From positions 1-25,297 of the forward strand of contig JACGUK010000019.1 in NCBI GenBank assembly GCA_024256265.1: 25,297 nucleotides of DNA, in the 5' to 3' direction. The DNA is from an archaeon (GTDB lineage Archaea; Thermoproteota; Nitrososphaeria; Nitrososphaerales; JACAEJ01). Below, in pieces: positions 13,339-21,160 of the stretch; position 1 is the stretch's first letter, and each line of letters opens with the position of its first letter. Under the pieces are notes generated by a model. It was not told where the DNA came from and did not search any database. It worked only from the letters and a program-made list of their open reading frames with translations. The position numbers and the translations under genes are program-made.

Positions 13339-15984
13339 TTGCTTCAATTGAAGTACATGTTCGCTCTTGCAATGATACTGGCCCTAGTTTCGACTTTATT
13401 CGCCTTTGTCCTTCCAGCTAGGCAGGAAGGATTTGCCCTTGACCCATCTGTTGCAGCTTCGATTGCAGTCTGGCTTGTGTCATTAGGCTCGGTAAGCATA
13501 ATCTACCTTGAGCGCAAGGTAATAGGGTACAAGGGATTCGTTAAAGGTGTTCCTATTGAGAAGGATAGTGAGCTTTTGAAGACTCTTAAGATCAAGAGGA
13601 TCATCCCTTTCGACGACTGGGTTCTGGTTGAAGGAATTGACAGCAAGCTTGTGGGGCATGCTTTTGCAAGGATTTCAGATGTGCCTTACTTTATAGACGA
13701 TCTCGATAGGGAGAAGAAGCTATGGTATGTTGGAAATTTCGTTCGAATACTCAGCACCTTCACCTTTACCTTTGAAATCATACCAAGGATAATGCCTATC
13801 TCATCAGAAGCCATGCTGAGGAATGTCAACAAGGAGATAGAGAATTTGCAGCTGTTCCTTTCATCTGAAGGCTCAGCTCCTGATCCGAGCAAGGAAGCTA
13901 GGCTCAAGTACCTTAGAAGGCTGAGCGAGAGGCTTCTTTCTGGCGAGGGCATAAAAGATGTCGGCTACCTAGCGCACGTAATAGCTGAAGGCAAGACTGA
14001 AGAAGCTATCAAGAAGGAGCTTGATTCGAACATGAGGACTCTGATATCAGCCCTTGAGTCAGGGCTCGGCATTCGAGCTGAGAAGTTAAAAGGCGTAAAG
14101 ATGTTCGATGCGCTCCAAGAGTTTTTTCGTGCCTCGGCAGTGGTTGAACCATCCAAAACTAGCAGAATCCTGACATGGGATTTAGCTTACCTTGTCCCAT
14201 TAGCAAAGCCAAAGCAACCTCCCATAGAAAAGCTGATGAGCGGAGTTTATCTAGGCAGGACAACTAGCGGCTCAATAGTCTGCCTCGATATCAGTAAATA
14301 CGCTAACCCTCATGTTATGATTTTAGGCAAGAGCGGCTACGGCAAGTCAACTACACTGAAAACCTTTGCTTCTCGCTTCTTTGATTTATTTGAAACTCCA
14401 GTTTTGATCATAGATTACGCTGGGGAGTATGGAAGGTGGGTCATAAGTAGAGGTGGCAAAGTTGTAGACATGCGAATAAGCACGATAAACCCCTTTGAGC
14501 TTGGCCATGCAACGCTTATAGATCGTGTAAGGCAACTGGTAGATGCATTCCACAAGAACTGCGACTTCAAGACCATCAATCAGAGGAATGCATTCACCTA
14601 TTACGTAATGAAGGCTTACCATTTAAGGGGCTTCCAAGCTAACGATCAAAAGACTTGGAAGAAACAGCCTCCAACACTAGCCGATGTTATCCAAATCATG
14701 GAGAATGAAGTGGAAAGTCTTAGACCATTGAAGCAGATTACAGTAAGGTCGGTAATAGACAGGCTTCAGGTCCTAAGCTCTGGGCCGTTTGGAATATTCG
14801 GCCCTTCAACAGTATCCATCGAGCAAATTGTGAGAGGATTTGTGAGCATAGACCTCTCCAAAGTAACGAGCAATTCGTTGAAGGACATGATCGCTTGGAC
14901 TATATTGCAGTATATTGATTCAATGATGAGAGTCGAAGGCGTAAGAGAGAAGGTAAAGTTGGCGATAATCCTTGATGAAGCATGGAAGCTCTGCAGAGAA
15001 GAGGACAGCCTGCCTGTAGCTATAATAAAGGAAGGCAGAAAGTACGGCTACTCCCTTTGGATATCGAGCCAAGATGCCACGGCAGACCTAGCTGAGTCTA
15101 TACTAGCTAATGCTGGAACAGTGATAATCCACCACACAGAGCACCCTAAGTACCTTAACTTCTTCAGATCAGCATATGGATTAACAAGTCAGGAGCTTAT
15201 GAGGATTCAGAATCTTTCGATAGGTGAGGCTTTAATTAAACTTGGTGATGATCCTAGGCCCTTCTTTGCAAGTATAGACATGGAGGAAGTTGAAAAAGCT
15301 CAGAAAGCTATTTGTTATGCCAAAGGCGAAAAGATTAGTCCTCCTCTAAATAATCGGGGAAATATTTGGCCGAATTCTCAAGCGGATTTGTCAGAATTGG
15401 AGAAGGCTATGATGGATAGAGTTGTAAAAGAAGTGCTACCTATAACCCAACTTTACAAAGAGTTGGGTGTGGATGAATATCAAGGAAATAATGCCAAGAA
15501 CAAGCTCATTGAAAAAGGTTTGGTCAAGGTCATTAGATTGCCCAAGTTCTCCAAATTCGGCAGGAACCCTGAAGCTCTAGTATCTGTTGAGGGTCAGGAA
15601 CTGGGGAAGAAAGGTGGACCAGTTCACAGATACATGATTCAATACATAGCGAGATTGTGCATGAGCAGAGGTAGCAAAGTCAAATTTGAGCATAGGTTGG
15701 ATGGTGGCAAGACTGTAGATCTGGTGATAGATAATAAGATAGCTGTAGAGGTTGAAACAGGAGAGAGTGACATCGATTCGAATGTTGAAAAGCTCAGCCA
15801 AGCTCAGTTTGAGAAGAGGATCATCGTATGTGCGGATAGGCATACAAAGCAAAGGGTAGAAAGCCAAGCCGTGCTAAGGGGCATAACTGTCATAGAACCA
15901 GTGGAACTGTTAGCATCTCTAAATGCAAGCTTTGTTGATGACAGGCCTGACCAGAAGGAGCCAATAGAGGATGAGTATAAATGA
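13339..15984 (+). CDS. VirB4/HerA-type motor ATPase with N-terminal membrane anchor and nuclease-like tail (881 aa)
   Basis: The start is TTG at 13339, supported by a strong GAGGAGGTGA ending 6 bases earlier. Two hydrophobic segments occupy about 5-25 and 37-55. The motor domain has Walker A GKSGYGKS at 330-337, 'PVLIIDYAGEYGRW' soon after and Walker B LAIILDEAWKL around 542-550, then 'LWISSQDATADL', typical of VirB4/TraC/HerA hexameric motors. After about residue 690 comes a winged-helix-like part, and near the end D794-x9-E804-V-E806 (TVDLVIDNKIAVEVETG) resembles a PD-(D/E)xK fold with the last Lys replaced. It would power DNA or protein transport through the adjacent membrane proteins. The operon context suits a conjugation-like apparatus of an integrated element. 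Confidence 0.88.
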   Translation: MLQLKYMFALAMILALVSTLFAFVLPARQEGFALDPSVAASIAVWLVSLGSVSIIYLERKVIGYKGFVKGVPIEKDSELLKTLKIKRIIPFDDWVLVEGIDSKLVGHAFARISDVPYFIDDLDREKKLWYVGNFVRILSTFTFTFEIIPRIMPISSEAMLRNVNKEIENLQLFLSSEGSAPDPSKEARLKYLRRLSERLLSGEGIKDVGYLAHVIAEGKTEEAIKKELDSNMRTLISALESGLGIRAEKLKGVKMFDALQEFFRASAVVEPSKTSRILTWDLAYLVPLAKPKQPPIEKLMSGVYLGRTTSGSIVCLDISKYANPHVMILGKSGYGKSTTLKTFASRFFDLFETPVLIIDYAGEYGRWVISRGGKVVDMRISTINPFELGHATLIDRVRQLVDAFHKNCDFKTINQRNAFTYYVMKAYHLRGFQANDQKTWKKQPPTLADVIQIMENEVESLRPLKQITVRSVIDRLQVLSSGPFGIFGPSTVSIEQIVRGFVSIDLSKVTSNSLKDMIAWTILQYIDSMMRVEGVREKVKLAIILDEAWKLCREEDSLPVAIIKEGRKYGYSLWISSQDATADLAESILANAGTVIIHHTEHPKYLNFFRSAYGLTSQELMRIQNLSIGEALIKLGDDPRPFFASIDMEEVEKAQKAICYAKGEKISPPLNNRGNIWPNSQADLSELEKAMMDRVVKEVLPITQLYKELGVDEYQGNNAKNKLIEKGLVKVIRLPKFSKFGRNPEALVSVEGQELGKKGGPVHRYMIQYIARLCMSRGSKVKFEHRLDGGKTVDLVIDNKIAVEVETGESDIDSNVEKLSQAQFEKRIIVCADRHTKQRVESQAVLRGITVIEPVELLASLNASFVDDRPDQKEPIEDEYK

Positions 15985-16325
15985 CAGTAGTCTCTTCTGA
16001 ATGTAAAACAATTAAGAAACTTGAAGCCGAGCTTGAAAGATTGAAGAGGATTTTGCAAATATGTTATGAATTAAAAGTAAGATGGCTTCCAAATGACAAT
16101 GAAAAGTTATCAGGAGAAGTTAGAGGCGATGTTATTTTTATTTACGATAAAGATGAAGAAGTAGCGATTAATACTTTGAGGCATGAATTTTTGGATTATG
16201 CTATCTCACAAATAATTGAACCATATAAAGAAGTTGCAAACAGATTAATCATGCTTATAAACGAACAGGCATATCGAAGGAAGGAAATGTTTCTAGAAAT
16301 ATTAACTAAACTTTTATCAGTTTAA
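15981..16325 (+). CDS. Small protein with HE motif, function unknown (114 aa)
   Basis: Its ATG overlaps the ATPase stop (ATGA). The N-terminus is a coiled-coil-like helix (CKTIKKLEAELERLKR). The middle has two beta strands 'GDVIFIYDKDEEVAI' followed by the helix TLRHEFLDYAIS. The RHEF-LDY motif resembles the HExxH helix of minigluzincins but lacks the second His, so peptidase activity is unlikely or altered. The coupling to the motor ATPase suggests a conserved partner; I recall similar small proteins beside such ATPases in other archaea but cannot verify it here. Confidence 0.7.
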   Translation: MTVVSSECKTIKKLEAELERLKRILQICYELKVRWLPNDNEKLSGEVRGDVIFIYDKDEEVAINTLRHEFLDYAISQIIEPYKEVANRLIMLINEQAYRRKEMFLEILTKLLSV

Positions 16326-16571
16326 AAAATAGGAAAAGTCAAGAATACACTCAAGCAATAAAGACGAAAGTTCATTTAGCTGAACTTCAGAGACGAAATG
16401 ATTTGTTACAGGAATGGTATAAACTTATCCCTGCCCATCCATCTCACAAATAAGTCGAATAAACCAGCATCAAATTTCCAAGTTCCTGATATTGACTTAG
16501 AGGCCTTGAAGATGTTGCCATATTGGAAGCAATGGTTGTGTAGAACTATAAAGGAGGCGAGTCTGAAGTAA
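16326..16571 (+). pseudogene. Frameshifted relic of a small gene
   Basis: Two coding-looking pieces lie in different frames. The first reads EYTQAIKTKVHLAELQRRND...WYKLIPAHPSHK up to a stop at 16451-16453; the second, one frame off, reads PASNFQVPDIDLEALKMLPYWK...EASLK up to a stop at 16569-16571. A single-base change near 16450 would join them into about 80 residues. No start codon remains at the 5' end. The family is unknown. It may be a decayed last gene of the ATPase operon. Confidence 0.45.
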
Positions 16572-16592
16572 CAAGAATTGTTAGAGAATATC

Positions 16593-17042
16593 TCAGGGAT
16601 TAGTTGAAGAGACGTATGTGCCGACAATCATAATAATATTAAGAGCTATGATGATTACTGAATCCCATGTATATGAAACAAGAACTTTATTACGTCGTTT
16701 GATTTTAAAAGGTGTTTTCCTCAAGTAAGTGTACGGATCCAGTCGATCAAAAGCCAAATTTGCAAGGTAAAGACAAATGAGGAGAGGAAACACAATGACC
16801 ACCCCCAATAATATGTTCGTCTCAAGCGCGATTGTTAACAGTCCTACAATTGATAGATAAATCGAAGATAACGTGATGTCAGTCCCTGCCAAGTACTCCA
16901 TGTAGACAAATATATCATCAGAAAGATTTTCTCCAGCTAATTCCTTTAATGTTTCCTTTTTGGGCAATCTTTTCAGCGGAGAGATTAACTGAAGAGCAAT
17001 AGAGAATAAGAATGGTATGATACTGAACGAAATATTATTCAT
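16593..17042 (-). CDS. Membrane protein, function unknown (149 aa)
   Basis: Four hydrophobic segments: about 5-20, 55-75, 77-98 and 125-145, in pairs separated by charged loops ('KRLPKKETLKELAGENLSDD' and 'RLDPYTYLRKTPFKIKRRNK'). No known family or enzyme motif is seen. It is the last gene of a five-gene minus-strand cassette, 23 bases after the 144-aa gene. In such a cassette it could be a membrane anchor or membrane-active effector, by inference from context only. Confidence 0.7.
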   Translation of the reverse strand: MNNISFSIIPFLFSIALQLISPLKRLPKKETLKELAGENLSDDIFVYMEYLAGTDITLSSIYLSIVGLLTIALETNILLGVVIVFPLLICLYLANLAFDRLDPYTYLRKTPFKIKRRNKVLVSYTWDSVIIIALNIIMIVGTYVSSTNP

Positions 17043-17065
17043 CTATGAGTACCCTATCCGTCTCA

Positions 17066-17500
17066 CTACTTAACTCCAAAAGATATTCCTGTTTCTTTAC
17101 TTTGATCCAGTTGGTTGGAATTCGGCAGGTTATGCCAAACCGTTGAATTGATTCGTCCTTCACTGAGATCGATCTTAGCAGAATTCACTCTCATAGTAGC
17201 TACATCGTCAGCACAACCCGGTTTCCCGTATTCATCTAGGACCGGATCTATTTCCATAATCTTCGAAGTCCATTTGAAAATTTCTACAGTAGAGTTTGGG
17301 CTAGCGACGTTTCGCTGGAATATTACGCATTCGTTTGATGCTTTTGAGATGACCTGAGCGCAAAAACGATAGCCCCTCCAATTTACGATCTTTACACAGT
17401 GTAAATATTCCTCACCCCTCTTAACAGTAGATTGGGGGAGTTTATCTTTCAGTATATCCATGTGACAATATAATCCTTTAATTAATCTCACCATGGCCAC
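17066..17500 (-). CDS. Hypothetical protein (144 aa)
   Basis: A beta-rich sequence without membrane segments: 'YLHCVKIVNWRGYRFCAQVIS', 'NECVIFQRNVASPNSTVEIFKW' and 'CADDVATMRVNSAKIDL' suggest an all-beta domain. It starts 18 bases after the preceding stop and belongs to the five-gene cassette. I recognise no family or catalytic motif. The run of alternating hydrophobic strands would fit an immunoglobulin-like or lipocalin-like binding fold, but this is a guess. Confidence 0.6.
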   Translation of the reverse strand: MAMVRLIKGLYCHMDILKDKLPQSTVKRGEEYLHCVKIVNWRGYRFCAQVISKASNECVIFQRNVASPNSTVEIFKWTSKIMEIDPVLDEYGKPGCADDVATMRVNSAKIDLSEGRINSTVWHNLPNSNQLDQSKETGISFGVK

Positions 17501-17517
17501 CTATCAAACCATCAGCT

Positions 17518-18105
17518 CTATTTCTTGCGTGTCATGCGGTAGAGTTTTTCGATATAATTAGATGACCTTCTTGAAATTATCTCAATCATACACTCAGGAA
17601 TATCAAAGTCTTTATTTTGCCAGATAAGGGCAAGACCAGTATAAGAAAGTCTACAAAAAGAAACATCGCCATTCGCAACTATTTCTCGTACTCCTGTGTA
17701 TGTTGTTTCCAAATAATCCTCGTCTGAATCTCTTTCTATTATCACACTGATTGGGGTTTTTCTTAAGATATTATTGGCAAATAATAAGAATTCTTGGACA
17801 GAACACGATGTGGGCCATCCTACAGTATAAAAATCCCTAAAATATCTTACGTGGTCATGCCTGAACCAATCAGGCTTTTCCTCCCTACCCTTACCTAATA
17901 ACTCTCTATAGTCAGGATGCATCCGCGACCAATTTGTAATTTCATTTTTTATCATCTCAAGTTCTGAGTTTTGGTATTCAGCCATGCACTCACTTTGCAT
18001 TTTTTCATAAGTTTCGTGGATCTTCGTTATGTTTTCTTGTTTTCTTTTGTTTTGTATTTGTTCTTCTGCATTTACAAGTATATATACTTTACTCAATCTA
18101 TGCAC
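17518..18105 (-). CDS. Hypothetical protein (about 195 aa)
   Basis: The frame opens at 18183, but its first part overlaps the cyclase-like gene by 86 bases. A GTG at 18105, overlapping the upstream stop by eight bases, is the more likely start (HRLSKVYILVNAEEQ). The N-terminal third is a charged coiled-coil-like helix; the rest is mixed, with 'DWFRHDHVRYFRDFYTVGWP' and 'SVIIERDSDEDYLETTYTG'. No family is recognised. It is co-transcribed with the PIN and cyclase-like proteins. Confidence 0.65.
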   Translation of the reverse strand: MHRLSKVYILVNAEEQIQNKRKQENITKIHETYEKMQSECMAEYQNSELEMIKNEITNWSRMHPDYRELLGKGREEKPDWFRHDHVRYFRDFYTVGWPTSCSVQEFLLFANNILRKTPISVIIERDSDEDYLETTYTGVREIVANGDVSFCRLSYTGLALIWQNKDFDIPECMIEIISRRSSNYIEKLYRMTRKK

Positions 18106-19069
18106 CTTCCATTTCAAAATATATCTTAACAGGACAGACGCATTCAGAACCCATCTCGTAAGGGAAGATACGGATCGTACCATTTATCGGCAATCTGCTG
18201 TCGAGTTCTTCCACGTCGAGGTTGACCAAATTTTCAATTAGGAGCCTTTCCTGAGCTAAGAATATGAAGTGCAGAGGTGCGAGGCGTTTTCTAGTTGCAA
18301 CAAGCCGTCTTAAATACGGTTGGTAACGATCAGAAAACGAATTCACATAACTCAACGGATTCTCCAAACCAGGAGAGTCTACGCCCACACCTTTTACGTT
18401 TTTCGAGACAAGATATAAGATTGCATCGTCTGACAGATATGGGTGAATTAAATATGCATGCCATCCTTCAAAAATTGGATTGCTTAGATCAGTTCTTGCG
18501 CAGTAGAACTTATTGCTCCACCCAGTTCTAAAAATAATGAATTTTTCACTCAAATCTATTCCATTCTGCCTTTCTATGTTTTGTATCCAAGGTTTTGTTA
18601 TCTCTATTTCGTGGAGTAGGTTTTCGAACTCATATTCATCAATCTTAGGTGACAAATTGAAGGAAAAATGGGAGTAAGGGGAAGGGCTTTCTAAATACTT
18701 CCCAATTATGTCAATTTTATCTGTGCAATTGAATACAGAACACGGAGATTCAAAAGGCTTGAAGTATTTCTTATCTGATCTTGCTCTCATAGTTTTTGAC
18801 TTCACATTTCTGAAATAATCTTTATTCTTGACCATATCCTCAGGAAATAGTTCAGGGTTGTCTGCAACCAATTTGCTGACCGTATCCCAATCCATAGACC
18901 AAGGCAGATCCATATGAGTGGTTGATCCGAACGAAAAACTTATCCAATCTTGGATGCTAGTCGTGGCCCTCATTTCTTGGATTCGATGAACCATGGGCAA
19001 TACTTGTCCTCGTATGGCACAAGCAACAGAGACATTAAGCGTAAGATCTATCCAATTTTCAGTCTTCAT
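18098..19069 (-). CDS. Cyclase / kynurenine-formamidase-like protein (323 aa)
   Basis: The chain follows the cyclase family (PF04199 type) block by block: N-terminal WIDLTLNVS (6-14), THMDLP at 51-56 where the family has HxGTHxDxP, FIIFRTGW at 177-184, GVGVDSPG at 228-234, LLIENLVNLDEL-like sequence at 277-289 and a closing IRIFPYEMGS...CPVKIYFE. Family members are zinc-dependent hydrolases or lyases such as kynurenine formamidase. Here the first His of the zinc motif is replaced by Gly48 and the His after DxP is Ser58, so the metal site is incomplete and the protein may be a diverged enzyme or a sensor. It overlaps the PIN gene by 11 bases, an arrangement I do not know from other systems. 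Confidence 0.72.
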   Translation of the reverse strand: MKTENWIDLTLNVSVACAIRGQVLPMVHRIQEMRATTSIQDWISFSFGSTTHMDLPWSMDWDTVSKLVADNPELFPEDMVKNKDYFRNVKSKTMRARSDKKYFKPFESPCSVFNCTDKIDIIGKYLESPSPYSHFSFNLSPKIDEYEFENLLHEIEITKPWIQNIERQNGIDLSEKFIIFRTGWSNKFYCARTDLSNPIFEGWHAYLIHPYLSDDAILYLVSKNVKGVGVDSPGLENPLSYVNSFSDRYQPYLRRLVATRKRLAPLHFIFLAQERLLIENLVNLDVEELDSRLPINGTIRIFPYEMGSECVCPVKIYFEMEGA

Positions 19070-20714
19070 CTGTTAACTCCTCCTGATGCAATTTGATTCT
19101 CTCGAGCAAAAGATTCTTAGCCTCATCCTTACTAATAAATGGTTTTCCTTCACTCACCAGCTCCTTCCGTTTTGTATGCATCATTATCATCATCTTTCTC
19201 AGACGTTCATCACCATATACCACTGGTGTGAACTGCATTATTCCCTCTGTGTTAATTGAGCTTTCAGGTATCTTAAGTAAATGCAAGTATGAGTTCAAAT
19301 CCGTAAATCTGAAAAAACACAATGGCGCTGTTGAAATTTTCTTTTGCATAAGGAAGAATGTGTGATCTAGGGTAAAGCACCACGCATTAACAGCAAGCGA
19401 CTCCTTGGCCAGTCTAGACCTAAGTCCCAACGTATAAAAAAGCAGTAAGAAATCATGGCGAGCATTTTTAGGAGTCTTATCAAATAGCTCCCACATGCCT
19501 TTAAACTTTTTATACTGACTAGCAAACTGTTCGTATCGATTAATAGCCTCCGCAAATATTTCATTATCATCTTTCCTTAGATGTCTGACGTCAACGATAT
19601 TATAGTATGATTGCGCTCTTCTCCAAGACTCCCAAAATTGCGATAAATAATGTTTCCAATCTCTGTATCTTGCTTCAATTAGATACGCAAGTATCGGGGA
19701 CTTGAAAAGATACACTCTTTTATCGGCTTCGAGTACTTCTTCTCTGTCTCGAGGATCAACCATTTCTATGATTTCAGCGTAATCCGATAGCTTACGCATT
19801 AAAGAGTCCAGTTCTGAAATGGTTGTCCCAAGATATGCAAGGTGGACCTTCGGTTCATCGGTTTGTCTTATAAGATCAAAGAGAGAATTTACTTCAAGAT
19901 TTTTTGGATCAGCATGGCATAATAAGGCTATGATCGCATTAGTGTCAAGCAATATTATAGCACGGCTTATATCAGACCTCACCAACCTAAAATATTCCTG
20001 TAGGTCTAGATCAGGGGTTCTGCTGAGAAGGTACTGCAGTCCACTTCCATACGCCAAGAAGAAGAATATTTCGCGCAGAGTTTTGTCATGGGCCACGCTA
20101 CTCAGGAACAGTCTCTGGAAAGATTCAACCAAGTCATTTACCTCCTCGCTTGATATGTCATAAAAGATTTCCTTTGTCCTCTTTATTAAATAATTGATAT
20201 CTAATTCCACTCTCATGTTCACTTCCACATCTTTGTTTTCAAGTAAACACAATAACAGCTCGCTACTTCTTGTAGCGGCTTTAAATAAAAGGTCCAAAAA
20301 GACTGTAAACATAAGCTCTTTATCGTAAGCGGTTTTCTCCCTTTCGACAGCAATCTCAAACCATTCTTTAGTCTTTGCTAACAATGATTCGTACTGTATG
20401 TTTTTTTGTTTAAGTTCGTCTCTACCTCTCTCAGAGATCGTATATCTATCTCTCTCTTTGGATTTAAAGTCTGGTTTAACAAGACCCGAATCAACTAGGT
20501 CAGTAACAATCCTCAGGACTTCTTGAGATTCTAACTTAATACTGTGTGCCACTTCGAGTCTAGACTGCCACTCACCTATACTCGTTGACTCTTTTTGGCT
20601 ACTCCCTATAATATCTAGTAATATGTGACGAAATAATTTCTCCTTAGTGGGTAGAGTCTTCCAATTAATCGCGAAGTCGCCTAGTCCTAATACGTACGTG
20701 ACGTCTAAGCCCAT
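19059..20714 (-). CDS. PIN-domain nuclease with N-terminal winged helix (551 aa)
   Basis: Residues about 25-100 form a winged helix ('LFRHILLDIIGSS', 'EVLRIVTDLVDSGLVKPDF', wing 'RDRYTISERGRDEL'). A helical region follows to about 250. The PIN core starts IILLDTNAIIALL with D257, then E301 (ISELD), D421 (ARHDFLLL) and D450 (CFTLDHTF), the four acidic residues that bind the catalytic metals in PIN ribonucleases, all present. The insertion between E301 and D421 is unusually long. PIN proteins cut RNA (sometimes DNA) and serve as toxins or defence effectors. It is first in a five-gene cassette and has its own TATA box. Confidence 0.82.
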   Translation of the reverse strand: MGLDVTYVLGLGDFAINWKTLPTKEKLFRHILLDIIGSSQKESTSIGEWQSRLEVAHSIKLESQEVLRIVTDLVDSGLVKPDFKSKERDRYTISERGRDELKQKNIQYESLLAKTKEWFEIAVEREKTAYDKELMFTVFLDLLFKAATRSSELLLCLLENKDVEVNMRVELDINYLIKRTKEIFYDISSEEVNDLVESFQRLFLSSVAHDKTLREIFFFLAYGSGLQYLLSRTPDLDLQEYFRLVRSDISRAIILLDTNAIIALLCHADPKNLEVNSLFDLIRQTDEPKVHLAYLGTTISELDSLMRKLSDYAEIIEMVDPRDREEVLEADKRVYLFKSPILAYLIEARYRDWKHYLSQFWESWRRAQSYYNIVDVRHLRKDDNEIFAEAINRYEQFASQYKKFKGMWELFDKTPKNARHDFLLLFYTLGLRSRLAKESLAVNAWCFTLDHTFFLMQKKISTAPLCFFRFTDLNSYLHLLKIPESSINTEGIMQFTPVVYGDERLRKMMIMMHTKRKELVSEGKPFISKDEAKNLLLERIKLHQEELTDED

Positions 20715-20738
20715 AGAAATAGCAATCTATGTAAGTAA

Positions 20739-20747
20739 CCTTTAAAC
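20739..20747 (-). promoter_or_regulatory. TATA box of the five-gene PIN cassette
   Basis: The minus strand reads gtttaaagg, 25-33 bases before the ATG at 20714, so the PIN message is probably leaderless. No other clear promoter is seen between the five genes, whose spacings are overlaps or under 25 bases. Confidence 0.55.
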
Positions 20748-20859
20748 ATTTCTTTACGCAAAATCAAAAATGCAAAACTTAAAAATCATGCTAGTTGCTT
20801 AATATTGCCTTTCTCAGCATTCTCCTAAGATGTCTATTCACTCGTGGTTTTGCCAGCAA

Positions 20860-21048
20860 CTATTCATAATTGTGCTCTATACGTTGCGATTTTCTGATCG
20901 GTATCCTCTGTGACGTTAACACGCTTACAAAATGCCAACCATCAGCTAGATATTCTTCTAACTCTCCTTGTTCAATAATATAGGAAAAGCAGTCATCTTC
21001 TAAGGAATTCAAAGAAACAAAGTTTACCCTAAATAAGTCTCCCCCGCA
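20860..21048 (-). pseudogene. C-terminal fragment of a second integrase
   Basis: The minus strand here encodes ...IIEQGELEEYLADGWHFVSVL-TSQRIPIRK and stops at 20860. It matches the last residues of the intact integrase just to the right (HEKELERHLAEGWQFVSVL-PSQKILIKK). The frame closes upstream at 21049-21051 and no catalytic part is present. It is either a relic of an older integrated element or a duplicated tail. Some unrelated archaeal proteins share this C-terminal motif, so an independent small gene cannot be excluded. Confidence 0.6.
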
Positions 21049-21063
21049 TTAGAGTGGGCGTGT

Positions 21064-21105
21064 GTCGGCAGTCTAGGGGGCAGCCTTGCCAGACTTATGT
21101 CCGAC
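21064..21105. repeat. Long interrupted stem-loop between integrase fragment and integrase
   Basis: Three nested helices fit: GTCGG (21064-21068) with CCGAC (21101-21105), AGTCT (21070-21074) with AGACT (21091-21095), and GGCA (21079-21082) with TGCC (21087-21090) around a GCCT loop. A second CCGAC follows at 21111. The flanks include C5 (21041) and G5 (21076). It could be a terminator, a structured RNA, or a DNA site for recombination or replication. The sequence is far more GC-rich than its surroundings. Confidence 0.5.
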
Positions 21106-21160
21106 ATATACCGACTGTAGCCCTCTTTATATGTAGAGGAATCTAAGTAAATTAATGATT

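Larger units (their letters stand above)
20715..21160. other. Non-coding interval between PIN gene and integrase
   Basis: This 446-base stretch has only the PIN promoter, the integrase-tail fragment (20860-21048) and the stem-loop (21064-21105). I see no other ORF with start and ribosome site. Confidence 0.55.

Noticed and set aside
18106..18183. N-terminal extension of the 195-aa protein
   Set aside because: It overlaps the end of the cyclase-like gene, and its sequence is the out-of-frame shadow of that gene.
21064..21120. CRISPR-like repeat or second tRNA
   Set aside because: The repeated words are short, occur as inverted pairs rather than spaced direct repeats, and no acceptor, D- and T-arm set can be built.
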